Of a stretch of DNA of 64,000 bases, positions 23,670-34,299 are shown in pieces. The notes below the pieces were generated by a model that was not told the origin of the DNA, made no database searches, and saw only the letters and a program-made list of their open reading frames with translations. The stretch is from Bactericera cockerelli (Eukaryota; Arthropoda; Insecta; Hemiptera; Triozidae): positions 1,578,221-1,642,220 of the forward strand of contig CM044966.1 of assembly GCA_024516035.1 (NCBI GenBank), in the 5' to 3' direction. The stretch's first letter is position 1. Each line of letters begins with the position of its first letter. The position numbers and the translations under genes are program-made.

Positions 23670-23776
23670 AAAAGAGGTTAATGGGGGTAGCAGATTTGGG
23701 AGTTTTCTGGGAATAGAGGGTAAAACCCCCGAAATTGATATGACCACGCAGTTGAAAGAGACATTAAACTAAAAAA
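23670..23776 (+). mobile_element. 5S-derived SINE tail fragment
   Basis: Body part: AATAGAGGGTAAAACCCCCG and GCAGTTGAAAGAGACATTAA. Confidence 0.6.
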
Positions 23777-24129
23777 AGGAAAGTTTTTAGTGCAAAAAAC
23801 TCGTTAGGTAAAGCTGGTGAAAAAAAAAAAAAATTATTTCGCTAACATTTTTTATTTTTTAATTTATAAAAATTAGAAAATTAAAAATGGATTGTTTGAA
23901 AGAAAAGTATAAATGTAATTTTTTAATGGCACAGATAAGAATTTATTATTTAACAATTTATTTATATCTACAATTTCATTATCAGATGATTTCTTATAAA
24001 AATATGTACATTAAAATACGTACAACTGTTTATTTTTTCAACATCGATCTAATCTTTCTTTTTCAAGAAATGTGGATGTCTATACATACTTCCTTTACAC
24101 TCGATCAACTAGATTACTAGCTAATCATA

Positions 24130-24441
24130 TATGTGTTGATCACTTGCGTGATATCAAAAACAACTCAAACTCGCTTTACTAAATCCACGCTGAAACCGGG
24201 ACTTGAACCACCGACCTCCAGATCACATAGGGTTGGGTGGAAAAGATTGCCTAAGGCAATAACCCCGCCCTATAGTTAGGACATATATTATGTATATATT
24301 TATTTATTTTTTCTTTTATTATATTGTATTTTCATTTGTAATTATTTGTATGGTATATAATATGTCCTATTACCTAATAAAGTGTAAATAAATAAAAAAT
24401 CACAAGTCCGCCGCCTTATCGATCAAGCTACTGAGGTCGCT
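24130..24441 (-). mobile_element. Family C tRNA-SINE split by a LINE-tail insertion
   Basis: Reverse strand. The body at 24130-24227 and the head at 24399-24441 are separated by a 171-bp insert flanked by ATCACA repeats. Confidence 0.75.
24228..24398 (+). mobile_element. 5'-truncated LINE-tail or small SINE insertion, with target duplication
   Basis: Starts TAGGGTTGGGTGG and ends CCTAATAAAGTGTAAATAAATAAAAA. The 6-bp ATCACA occurs at 24222-24227 and again at 24399-24404. The interrupted element gives the empty-site sequence, so the borders are well supported. Confidence 0.8.
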
Positions 24442-24537
24442 AGCTAAGTAACTAGATGGAAAATATCTACAATTTTATACTGTACAAAAATGTATACAGA
24501 GAATTGTAAATATTGGCCGACACGACGTAAAAAATAG

Positions 24538-24925
24538 TGACCGACCTCCGTGGCTCAGTGGTTAAGAGCATTGGTTACTGACCCGGAGGTTGCGGGTTCG
24601 AATTCCGGCCGGAGCAGAAAATTCTGACTTCATTAATTGTCTTCATTTTTTATTATTTTTTTTTTTTTGGTAAGTGTGCCCCGGAATCGCTTTCGCAATA
24701 CCTCAGGTCACTTTACCTTTACATCCATACCATTCCAGAAACAGAAAATTTTGGTAAAAAAATTTCTGCTCCGGCCGGGATTCGAACCCGCAACCTCCGG
24801 GTCAGTAACCAATGCTCTTAAATTTCTGCTTTGGTAAAAAATAATCGTAAAAAATTTCTGCTCCGGCCGGGATTCGAACCCGCAACCTCCGGGTCAGTAA
24901 CCTATGCTCTGAACCACTGAGCCAT
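24538..24925. mobile_element. Cluster of three family B tRNA-SINE copies
   Basis: One forward copy (24538-24625), then two reverse copies (24665-24822 and 24855-24925), each with the GATTCGAACCCGCAACCTCC box-B side. The last ends 27 bp from the stop codon of the large gene's last exon. Confidence 0.8.
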
Positions 24926-24951
24926 CGATCGATTGTCTTCATTCATTGTCT

Positions 24952-25054
24952 TCATCGCGTGGTCTTCATCTCCCAGAAGTTGAGTTTGTTCTCGTAGAAC
25001 TGCACAGTGGGAGACACTGTCCCACTGTCGTCTGATACTTCGTCCTTGTCCGTT
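24952..25054 (-). CDS. Large gene or separate gene, last coding exon
   Basis: 103 bp to the stop TGA at 24952-24954, phase 2 in. The acceptor TATTCCAG lies 23 bp downstream of a 180-bp (AAAT)n tract. It encodes RTDKDEVSDDSGTVSPTVQF, then YENKLNFWEMKTTR and stop. The VQFYENKLNFWE block at the extreme C-terminus suggests a short conserved tail motif. A tRNA-SINE copy (24855-24925) begins within 30 bp of the stop. Confidence 0.7.
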
Positions 25055-25076
25055 CTGGAATAAGAGAATAAATGAG

Positions 25077-25257
<181 letters not shown>

Positions 25258-25768
25258 GCTTTGCATAATGGGTCACTTAAACTTGCCATATTTTAATTTT
25301 TAGTCAGTTAAAGTTATTTCTTTTTAATTAAATTTATTGATGAAGTTCAAATTTTTTTGTTTAATAAAGGAAAATCTTTCGAAAAAAAAAAAAAAAAAAA
25401 AAATTAATCAATAAATAAATAAATTTAATGAATGAATGAATTAATTAATAAATCAATATTTAAGGGCAGAATTGCTAGACGTTTTTTTAATACCTCTGTG
25501 AAGTTAAGTCTCGGATTGCGTATTGTGTTCGATGGAAAAATCCGATGCTAAGCAATGAGATTTAAGCTATCAATTTCGTGCATTACCTTCGCCTAAATAT
25601 TTTTTCTTTTAATGGCTTAAGAAGTCTTGCGACTTCTACTTACCATAAAAAACGTGCTCCACCCTACCAACCTCAACCATGAGGTTGAACAATGCTGACC
25701 CCAAAAGCAACATAAGCTAATATGGGATAAAGGCAGGGGAGATAAACAATTACTAAGCTAAATATGAA

Positions 25769-25999
25769 TCTTAATATATAAATGTCAAAGTCACTGACTG
25801 ACTGACTGATCATCGCTCTACAGCCCAAACCGTAATACCTAGCCAGCTGAAATTTGGTACGTAGCTTTGTCTTATAGTCTAGATGTGCAATAAGACGGGA
25901 TTTTTCGAAATTCCCACTACAACACCTGCCATTGGCGAAAAAGGATTTTTTGCTTTCACAGCCATGCCTCGGCCCGCAAAGCGGGCGACAGCCCGCTAG
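25769..25999 (+). mobile_element. Putative non-autonomous Helitron, 231 bp
   Basis: Begins TC (TCTTAATATATAAATGTC). It ends with the hairpin GCGGGC-GACA-GCCCGC followed by CTAG. It lies between A (25768) and T (26000), the Helitron AT target. It sits 111 bp from exon 16. Confidence 0.7.
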
Positions 26000-26111
26000 T
26001 AATGAATACATAAGAGACACGAGATTATGAGACACCCTGAATGAATCTGCTCATTTATAGCCAAACTAGACTTAAACCTAGTTTCCGGACATAGACTGCC
26101 GCCGATCTCAC

Positions 26112-26290
26112 CTTTGAGTGACCTTGAGATCCTCAAGGTCATTGATGATTTCCAGCTCTCGCGTCAGCTTCGACTGCGGGCCACCGGTACTGGAGGCCAG
26201 CAAGTTGTTCTTGTTGAGAACCGCTGGTTTCTGCTGTTTCAGGCCCTCTCGGAACTCCTTGGAAATGCTGCGTGCTGTCAGACTGTGCAC
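26112..26290 (-). CDS. Large gene or separate gene, exon 16
   Basis: 179 bp, phase 0 in and 2 out, acceptor CCTCTCAG and donor AAAG|GTGAGA. It encodes VHSLTARSISKEFREGLKQQ, then KNNLLASSTGGPQSKLTREL and EIINDLEDLKVTQ. It is basic in the first half and helix-forming in the second. The composition and clean borders make this one of the safer exons. Confidence 0.75.
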
Positions 26291-26461
26291 CTGAGAGGAC
26301 GGAGGGAGTGAAAGGGTTAATATCATCATATTTATATCATTATGTTGGCATTTAACCCTCGAATGACGAGCGTGACACATATGTATTAGCATTCAGGTAT
26401 GTGTATGTGTCACGCTGTTACATAATTATGTGTCACGCTCGTCCTATGTGGGTTAAATATA

Positions 26462-26800
26462 CATTTTTTTTGACATTTTCATGTCTTTGCTCTGGCACAT
26501 AACCAAAATTATGTGACGAAATTATGTAACGAAATTATGTAACGATATTATGTAACGATATTATGTAACGATATTATGTAACGAAATATTGAATTGTAAA
26601 TGGAGAGAAGAGGGAAAGTGTGTGTCATGCGCACAATGGCGAAGTATTGAATTGTAGAGGGAGAGAAGAGAGAAGGTATGTGTCATGCGCACAATACGAA
26701 ATTTGGTCAGTTGGGTTTTGGACCTTGAATAGTAAAGATGAAAATGTCCCAATGGTTGCAGACTCGTATGCAAGCGTTTTTGACATTATTTAAATGTATT
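26462..26800 (+). mobile_element. Repeat family J, copy 1
   Basis: TTTGACATTTTCATGTCTTT, CTCTGGCACATAACCAAAAT, a 13-bp tandem (GAAATTATGTAAC), GTGTCATGCGCACAAT, ending GCAGACTCGTATGCAAGCG. This copy has an internal 62-bp duplication (26581-26700). Confidence 0.75.
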
Positions 26801-26998
26801 GTGTGTTTTAGGTACCTACAAGGTACATGATATATCAAGAAAAAGTTATAAAAAATTAAAATATATAAAAATCACATTGATAAAATCAGGTGGTAGATGA
26901 AGGTAACTGATACATCTTCAGGACTAGTGGATAAAAAAATAAAAATGGCATAGAAAAACTTGGTATTAGATTGAATAAATAGGATAAATTGGATAAAA

Positions 26999-27150
26999 TC
27001 ATTATCATCATCATTGGGTGGCGTCATCGTGAACGATGGTAGCCAGACAGTGGAAGAATGACTCAGCACTTCTACCACTGTCTTTACAAGGAGGCTAATA
27101 ATTGACTAGGGCCCCCAGAACCAAGGCAATGCTGGTCTTTCCTGACAATG
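26999..27150 (+). repeat. Dispersed repeat G copy
   Basis: Second copy of the element at 13560, closer to the copy at 40220. Confidence 0.7.
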
Positions 27151-27930
27151 CTGGTCACATCACGACTTTCCTGATCACTCGAAAATTAGTCCATAGGTGA
27201 CCCAAGGGTAACAGTTAGCTCAAAATCAATGTAAAATTCTTCATAAACATCTCACATTCATTGGATTCATTGGACATTATCATCTAGTATGAATAGTAAA
27301 GAAGTTAGTCCTAGAGAACCCCCCCCCCCCAACTCACGACTTACTGATACATAACTTTTTGTGGAATCTAGAATGTAGGAAAACGGAATTCTACCATTTA
27401 AAACAAATTTGAATAAAATCGGTCCATCAGTTTTGAAGATACAACCGATTTAGTATAAAATCTCAAATTGCCACGTGCATACAAGTGAACTACACACGAG
27501 GAAGTATTGTGTCCATAATTGGCAGTGTATTTTTTATTAGTTTTTACCCTTATTTACCTTATATTATTTATTTTTGAATTAGTTTTGATTTACAGTTGTC
27601 AGATACCCTCAGGTTTTGTTTGCAAATAAAACAAATTTACTTTACCATACTCCACAAACTACGTTAACTAGGAAAGAAATTACTTTTGTAACTCACTGAT
27701 ATCATTCTCTCCTTTCCTTTGTGAGATGAAGCAGCCATAAATGTATAAAATTAAAAGCGATTTAATTTTTTTTATATATGTATATTTCTTAGTTCCAAAT
27801 TTTGAAACAGGCTGGGAAGTGACTTCATTAACTAATAGCAACACTAGAAATGCATTTCAGTTAAGATTTGTTCAGTTTTAGTTCTAACATAAAAGTCACA
27901 CATCTTATCAATGGCAAAGGTAGGTAGTAG
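27150..27930. other. No feature seen (intron of large gene)
   Basis: Unique-looking AT-rich DNA with a C10 run at 27321. Confidence 0.5.
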
Positions 27931-28115
27931 CTCTGTTGCAAAGTTTCCAGAGGTCGTGGGTTCGAAACCCAACCGGGACATGACATTTTATCCTCCCATT
28001 TGGGATTTTTACAACATAATAATACGTCTTGGGTTTACCTCTGGAATAATGGGACTTTAGCAGTCGTAATCGGGCAGTATAATAAATAAGGCCATATTAT
28101 TATTATTATCATCTT
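27930..28115 (+). mobile_element. tRNA-derived SINE, family D, decayed head
   Basis: GGTCGTGGGTTCGAAACCCA, CATTTGGGATTTTTACAACA, GTAATCGGGCAGTATAATAA. Confidence 0.7.
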
Positions 28116-28264
28116 ATAGTGAGTAGCATAATTATAATAGGTTGATCCCCATTTATTGTGAGGAAATCAACTGTTTGTTTTTCACTTTAAATAAATAAAT
28201 TCAAATTAAAAAAAAAAAAATAGTAGGTGGTAGAAAATGCTTTTAGCATTAACCTCGCCTGGTG

Positions 28265-28627
28265 GTTACCTTCCACTTCTTCTTTTACTCTGTCTCATCC
28301 CGCTCAAGCAGGGTCGACGTTGTTCAACCTCACGGTTGAGGTTGATTGGTTTTGGCACATTTTTTACGGCTGGATGCCCTTCCTAACGCCAACGATTCTA
28401 TTTGATTTAACGTCCTGGATTAGGACGGGGGTTTCACCCTCCATGCGCTGGAAATCGTACCAGCTACCCACATCAACCTCACCCAGCCTGGGTAGGGCCG
28501 GAAATACCAGCCTCACGTGTTTGGATGGAACAGAATTTTCTTCGAAAAGTCTGCCCCAGCCGGGAGTTGAACTCGGGAACTCTGGACTACGGGCAGTAGT
28601 CACAACCATTACGCCACGGAGGCTGGG
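28265..28627 (-). mobile_element. tRNA-derived SINE, family E, longest copy
   Basis: Reverse strand. Tail CCCGCTCAAGCAGGGTCGAC, TTCCTAACGCCAACGATTC, then body and head to TTACGCCACGGAGGCTGG. Confidence 0.8.
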
Positions 28628-28677
28628 TGGTTACCTTCCACTGAAGAGTGTTATTGTTATAATAAACAGGGGCTCAC

Positions 28678-28755
28678 CTGTTTCATATGGGAGGGCTTGG
28701 AGATGATGTTGAGACACCTGGGTGGGGAGACTCGCGTGATCTCTGGCACCTTCTC
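28678..28755 (-). CDS. Large gene or separate gene, exon 15
   Basis: 78 bp, 26 codons, phase 0 on both sides, acceptor TTTCCCAG and donor CAG|GTGAGC. It encodes EKVPEITRVSPPRCLNIISK then PSHMKQ. It joins exons 14 and 16 without a frame change. Confidence 0.7.
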
Positions 28756-28829
28756 CTGGGAAACCAACAGGAGACACACGTTATTATTATTATTATTATT
28801 TAAAACTTTACTAATAATAATAACAATAA

Positions 28830-29040
28830 TAATGCTTTTTCTTTGTGTTATTATGTCACAATTTTAGTGGGTAGCGTAGAATCATAGGACTTTACCACTT
28901 TAATTTACAATAAATCTTGTATTATTTTTTTGCCTAAGATTCTGCCACTGGTCGCTTCTTCACATTAAAGCAGCTACTCATTTTTCCTCACGAGCTATGA
29001 GTGGACCCCGAACATCCAAGTACAGAGCAGAAAAAATCCT
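28830..29040 (-). mobile_element. tRNA-derived SINE, family A, head missing
   Basis: Body and tail only, ending at CAGAGCAGAAAAAATCCT. The tRNA head is lost. Confidence 0.7.
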
Positions 29041-29175
29041 CATATATATACAACGGACATATATTGGACATATATATACAACGAAGATGATTTCAAATTA
29101 ATATACAATATGAGAGAAGTAAAAAGAGAAAAAATAAAGAAAACATAAATAAATATAATTATACATCTGATAGGG

Positions 29176-29471
29176 GTATTTTTCTTTTGGATAAATTTTT
29201 TTTCCAGGGTTGATATTTCCAATTTTTTCCATTTTATTCCAAGGTCAACTTCACCACATTCGTAAAAGAAAAATGCGTTTCGGTACTTTCAAAGATAAAC
29301 AATGGATTTAACCTATAAAAGAACTGGAAGCAAGAAATTTCTACTTCCATTTTGGTTAACCGAACTGGAAGAAGGAAGAGGAAATGTTTCCAAAAGAAAA
29401 ATGACTTGCTTCCAGTTTAGTTCATTTTATTCCAGTTCGGTCAACTTTGGTTAGAAAGAAAAATACAGCTT
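29176..29471. mobile_element. MITE family K, copy 1
   Basis: Ends are inverted: TATTTTTCTTTTGGATAAAT on the left and the complement of GGTTAGAAAGAAAAATACAG on the right. Inside: AAATGCGTTTCGGTACTTTC, AACTGGAAGCAAG, AGAAAAATGACTTGCTTCCA. Confidence 0.7.
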
Positions 29472-29699
29472 AGGTGTCCCCTAACTAAAGGGCGTGGTTA
29501 TTGCCTTTGGCAATCACTTTCACGTTAGCCTTCCCGGTACAAAAAATACAATACTTTCCTTATTACAGGACAAGGAGAGTAGAGACCAAAACAAGACGAC
29601 CACTCATAATGGGTCACTTAAACTTGCCATATTTTAATTTTTAAGTTGATTAAAGATATTTCTTTACAATTATATAAATTTATTGATGAAGATGAAAAA

Positions 29700-30060
29700 A
29701 ATTGTTTTGACATTTTCATGTCTTTGCTCTGGCACATAACCAAAATTATGTGACGAAATTGTGTAACGAAATTATGTAACGATATTATGTAACGATATTA
29801 TGTAACGATATTATGTAACGAAATATCGAATTGTAAAGGGAGAGAAGTCTTCTAATATCGGATATCGATATTATGGTTTCGATATTATCGATATACCTAA
29901 TATCGATATTTTCGTTTCGATATTGCAACCCTAAGAGAAGAGGGAAAGTGTGTGTCATGCGCACAATACGAAATTTGGTCAGTTGGGTTTTGGACCTTGA
30001 ATAGTAAAGATGAAAATGTCGAAATGGTTGCAGACTCGTATGCAAGCGTTTTTTTAAACA
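29700..30060 (+). mobile_element. Repeat family J, copy 2, with nested insertion
   Basis: Same element as 26462, carrying an 86-bp insert at 29848-29933. It makes an inverted pair with copy 3 at 30327. Confidence 0.75.
29848..29933. mobile_element. 86-bp insertion with AGAGAAG target duplication
   Basis: AGAGAAG stands at 29841-29847 and 29934-29940. The other two copies of the host repeat have it once. The insert is full of ATATCGATAT phrases and ends TTGCAACCCTA. A 7-bp duplication suggests a hAT- or P-like transposase in trans. Confidence 0.7.
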
Positions 30061-30097
30061 AAAAATTAACATTACTTTCAACTGCATGATCATATCA

Positions 30098-30180
30098 GTG
30101 GTCACCGTGGCAGAGTGAGTTAGCGCGCTAGGCATTGTACGCATGGTGACCTGGGTTCGATTCCCAGCGGGGCAGGAATT
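30098..30180 (+). mobile_element. tRNA-derived SINE, family A, head only
   Basis: TGGCAGAGTGAGTTAGCGCG and GGGTTCGATTCC, then a T12 run. Confidence 0.7.
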
Positions 30181-30189
30181 TTTTTTTTT

Positions 30190-30305
30190 TTCTGGTTTAA
30201 CGTCGCTTTCAACTACATGGTCATATCACGACGGGGGTGTTACCCTCCATTCGCAGGAAACTCACAAACCTGCTACGCACATTAACCTCACCCAGCCTGG
30301 GTTGA
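30190..30305 (-). mobile_element. 5S-derived SINE tail fragment
   Basis: GTTTAACGTCGCTTTCAACT through CCTCACCCAGCCTGGGTT. It follows a tRNA-SINE head at 30098, so the two are joined in opposite directions. Confidence 0.7.
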
Positions 30306-30326
30306 TTGTTTAATAAAAAAATAAAA

Positions 30327-30545
30327 AAAAACGCTTACATACGAGTCTGCAACCATTGGGACATTTTCATCTTTACTATTCAAGGTCTAAAACTGAACTG
30401 ACCAAATTTCGTATTGTGCGCATGACACATACTTTTTCTCTTCTCTCTTTTTATAATTTAATATTTCGTTACATAATTTCGTTACATAATTTCGTCACAT
30501 AATTTTGGTTATGTGCCAGAGCAAAGACACGAAAATGTCAAAAAA
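30327..30545 (-). mobile_element. Repeat family J, copy 3
   Basis: Reverse strand, CGCTTACATACGAGTCTGCA to GACACGAAAATGTCAAAAAA. It ends 36 bp from the exon-14 donor. Confidence 0.75.
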
Positions 30546-30580
30546 AATCTTTCGAAAGTAAAAAAAAAAAAAAAACTCAC

Positions 30581-30856
30581 CACCAAACTCTCCTGCGACG
30601 TCATATACTGGGCGGCCAGTTTCTTGACGCTGGGCAGGTTCGAACCCCAGTCGGCGGCGACCTCCAGGTTGTCAGTCCACGAGGTGACCGAAACCCGCGG
30701 CTTGGAGGGGGGAGAGGAGGAGCGACGAGCTAGCGGGGGGGCGGGGCGAGAGGGGGAGGGGCTGATGATGAAGGGGGAGGAGCTAGAGGAGGAGGAGGAG
30801 GAGATGGAGGAGAGAGACTGCCAGCGACACAGATCCACCGCCACGTGCACGGAGAC
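30581..30856 (-). CDS. Large gene or separate gene, exon 14
   Basis: 276 bp, 92 codons, phase 0 on both sides. The acceptor CCTCCCAG follows an (ATT)n tract. The donor GTGAGT is followed by T15. Only one frame is open. It encodes VSVHVAVDLCRWQSLSSI, a Ser/Pro run (nine Ser in a row), then TSWTDNLEVAADWGSNLPSV and KKLAAQYMTSQESLV. GC content is far above the flanks. A link to exon 13 is inferred only from strand, spacing and phase. Confidence 0.7.
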
Positions 30857-31004
30857 CTGGGAGGTTGAATAATAATAATAATAATAATAATGAATTTTAT
30901 TATTGATCTACAATGTTTCAATATTTATAAATTTCCCTCGAATATGTGTACTTTTAGGGAATTGATTATTATATTATATATTTAATTTTATTATTATTTT
31001 TATT

Positions 31005-31036
<32 letters not shown>

Positions 31037-31304
31037 AATAAAGAGAACACTAATTGAGTGAACAAAAAAAATTGCAGGAGCAGGACTCTGAAACTCTGAT
31101 TGTTAAGTCTCCTCTGTAAATAAATATCATAAAGTAAAAAATAATGGAATCCCCGTGTCTTGAAAATCTATGTTAGACATTTTGATAAGAATAATAACAC
31201 TCTAGTTTAAGGTAACCACCAGGCGAGGTTAATGCTCTAAGCATTTTCTACCACCCAACCCTTAATGTCTTATTATAACGTGGTCACAAACTACACAACT
31301 TTTA

Positions 31305-31515
31305 GATAAATAATAATATCGCCTTATTTATACTGCCCGATTAAGACTACTAAAGTCCCATTATTCCAGCAGTAAGCCCAAGATATATTATTATGTGGTA
31401 AAAATCCCATATGGGAGGATAACTTGTCATGTCCCGGTTGGTTTTCGAACCCACGACCTCTGGAATCTCTGGATTCACAGATTGCCGCCTTTACCACTGA
31501 GCTACCGGAACTTTG
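31305..31515 (-). mobile_element. tRNA-derived SINE, family D
   Basis: Reverse strand. GTTTTCGAACCCACGACCTC and ACCACTGAGCTACCGGAAC. Confidence 0.8.
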
Positions 31516-31867
31516 ATCGGTTTTATTTGAAAATAATGATATGAGAATGGTTTAGAATACATATTTTTTTAATAAAGTTTTTTACTTTCCTTATCCTATA
31601 TGTAGAAAGGAAAGTAATGGCATCGTCCAAAATTTTTGATAGTCAGTTTTTAGTGCCAAAAAACACGTTTTAGGATCCTCAGAGCCTAAATCTAAAGTTT
31701 CAGCCATTGGTTCGTGTGACATATTAAATCCAATGAGTTTGAGTTGCTGATTACGACTTTGGTATTACCTTTTTGCCATCTCTTACCGTTGAGTCACAAG
31801 TGGCGCACTTTGGCTTCTTTTCGGGGTACAAGGAAAGTCGCCTGATGTCACACCAAATTTTTTTATT

Positions 31868-32020
31868 TAGGTTTAAAGTCAATTTCAGCTGCATGGACGG
31901 GGGCGGTACCCTCCATTCGTAGGAAACTCACAAACCTGCTACTCACATTAACCTCACCCAGCCTCGGTTCGGCAGGAATGCCAGCATCACCTACAATGCA
32001 CCTCGCTGGACATTTCTTAA
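31868..32020 (-). mobile_element. 5S-derived SINE, diverged fragment
   Basis: Body CCATTCGTAGGAAACTCACA and head remnant GCCAGCATCACC. Confidence 0.6.
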
Positions 32021-32739
32021 CTGTTTTTAGTCCGAGTCCTGATTAATTGTTTATGGTAAATATAATAACCAATTGTAAGAAACACTTATTTATTTTATGC
32101 TACCCAAAACAAAAAGTGATAGCCTCATGAATTTGGAAAAGCCTAAAAAAAAAATTTCATGTACGAGGAATAACTCTTTCATTGATTCAAGGTTAGATAC
32201 AAAGGTTAACAAATTTAACTGATTAAAAATAATTGAAAATATACCTAAAATATTTAATAAAAAAAAATTACAACTAATTTAACTATGAAATGAAAGTTAG
32301 AAGATTTTTCGAAACATTCTACTATCGAAACATTTTAAAATATTTTATAAGAGAATTAAATTCAGAACATTGAAGTGAAAAGGCCTTTTTAAAAAATGGT
32401 GATATTTGATTATTATATTATTATTTTTTGAACATTATTGGGCCTCCCATAAACCCAGTAGAAAGTTCTAGAAAAAAATACGTGCAATTAGATTCACAAG
32501 CAATAACCAATCACCAAAATGAATTAGGTCCAGCAAAAGCAAATGCAACCAACATCCATATTCTCAAACAAGGACAAAATGTCTTTGTAAAACAATCTAA
32601 AATCAAATACAGTACAACTAGTTCTCTGATATCTGACATGAGACAAACCTTGATGTAAGAGAACGATTTCCATGTAAATTTTACCTCTCTATAATTTATT
32701 AAAGTAACCTCTTTATTATAAGAGAAACCTAGATTTAGA

Positions 32740-32985
32740 TTTGAGCGCGCGATTAGCTCAGTGGTTAATCGCTTGTCATGCGGAAGGTCCCGCGTTCGAT
32801 CACCCGTGCCGACAAAAAATTGTATTCTTAATTTGGTTACAATGGTTTGTAAGGGATACCTTCCGGTGCGCTCGTGTTGACTCAAAACCTAATTGGGAAG
32901 TACTGAGTCACTTCTCGCCCATCAGAGGGGAGGCATACTACGGGTTGGGCAAGCTACAACACAAACCAGAAGCGAAACACTCATG
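32740..32985 (+). mobile_element. tRNA-derived SINE, family F (reference)
   Basis: Head GCGCGATTAGCTCAGTGGTT, box B GCGTTCGATCACC, body TTTGTAAGGGATACCTTCCG, CGCCCATCAGAGGGGAGGCA. Confidence 0.8.
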
Positions 32986-33023
32986 TATATAAAAAAATAT
33001 TATATAATTTTTTTCTTCTTTTT

Positions 33024-33130
33024 AATGGAAATGAGCAAAAGACACTCGTAACTACCGCTGAGTTTTGCAAGGATACCAATATTGACAGAGAAAAATGAAA
33101 ATTTCTTCACCATTGAAACATTCCATAGTC
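33024..33130 (+). repeat. Repeat shared with 53310-53415 (inverse)
   Basis: GACACTCGTAACTACCGCTG and TACCAATATTGACAGAGAAA recur on the other strand at 53310-53415, nearly identical over 100 bp. Both adjoin family F SINE copies. Confidence 0.65.
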
Positions 33131-33349
33131 TATTCTACAATAAGCTTTCCACACAAAAGAATTTTTCGGGAAAGTAAAAAAAGAGTGATGAATGACATTC
33201 ATTTCTGAATAACTTTCAGCTCCCAAAGTGCTACCCCAGCAAGCATCAAAACAAATGTGAAAGTCTCAGATTTACCTGAAGATGTGCTGAACACTCTTGG
33301 GTTGTAGGTGAAACAAGCTGAAGAAGGCCTAAATTCCTTTTCAAATATA

Positions 33350-33620
33350 TATTAAAAATTAAAAAAAAAAAAAAAAATACAAAATAGAAAAAGTATTACC
33401 ACAAGTATAAAAAAATCGCAAAGTGAAAAAAAAAAAATATTTACAAAATGGAAAAAGTTACCACAAGTAAAAAATATTGCAAAGTGAAAAAAATATATAT
33501 TTACAATATGTTTATAATTTAAAAAAATTACAAAACAGAAAAAGTATTATGGCAAGTAAAAAAAAAATCGTAATGAAGAAAAAAATATTTACAAAATAAA
33601 AGAAAAATATTTCGAAACAT
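33350..33620. repeat. Imperfect tandem repeat, about 60 bp
   Basis: Units of ATTTACAAAATGGAAAAAGT-type with ACCACAAGTA and CGCAAAGTGAAAAAA, four to five copies. AT-rich, no gene. Confidence 0.6.
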
Positions 33621-34094
33621 TCGGTAGGAGTTGAGTTATTTAAAACACTAAAAAAAATCTCAGACACAGTAGTATTTACAGAAAATATTGAGATATTCAC
33701 AAAGATATATTTACATATAAAAAAGAGTACCAACTACCAACACAGAGGTATTTTAAGTTATTTCATCGATGAATTTTCGATTGTCTTTTTAGATATAAAA
33801 AAAATGTTCACACCGAATCTTGATTTTTTTAAATAGCTTTTTTCGATTTAAAATAAGAAATTGAAGTTTTTGCTTGTTTCAATTGGTAATAGATTTTTAA
33901 CTTTGAGAAAGGGTTCCATCCTATCATTTTAAAAACTGTGTAACGCTATTTTAATTTAAAAAAAAAAAAAAACGAACGTTTCAGGTAGGATTTAAAGTTG
34001 AAAAAATAAAGATTCTTTATCAAACACAAAGTTTCAATAGCGGGACTCTTTTTCTTACACTGACAAACCAATCACTTTTTTAAAAAAGTTAGTT

Positions 34095-34262
34095 CTGGGC
34101 CGGAACCAATTTTGCATTACTTCAGGGCCTTTTACCTTTACATCCATACCATTCTGGAAACTGAAAAGCTCGGTTGGAATTTTCCGCTCCTGCCGGGATT
34201 CGAACCAGCAACCTCCGGGTCAGTAACCAATGCTCTTAGCCACTCAGCCACTAAGGTCGGCA
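34095..34262 (-). mobile_element. tRNA-derived SINE, family B
   Basis: Reverse strand. TTACATCCATACCATTCTGG and GGATTCGAACCAGCAACCTC. Confidence 0.75.
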
Positions 34263-34299
34263 TAAAAACTGATAATTTATTTTACTTTGATCGATAAAC

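Noticed and set aside
32428..32658. 76-codon + strand frame
   Set aside because: No homology, no splice context, next to a SINE. Typical chance frame.
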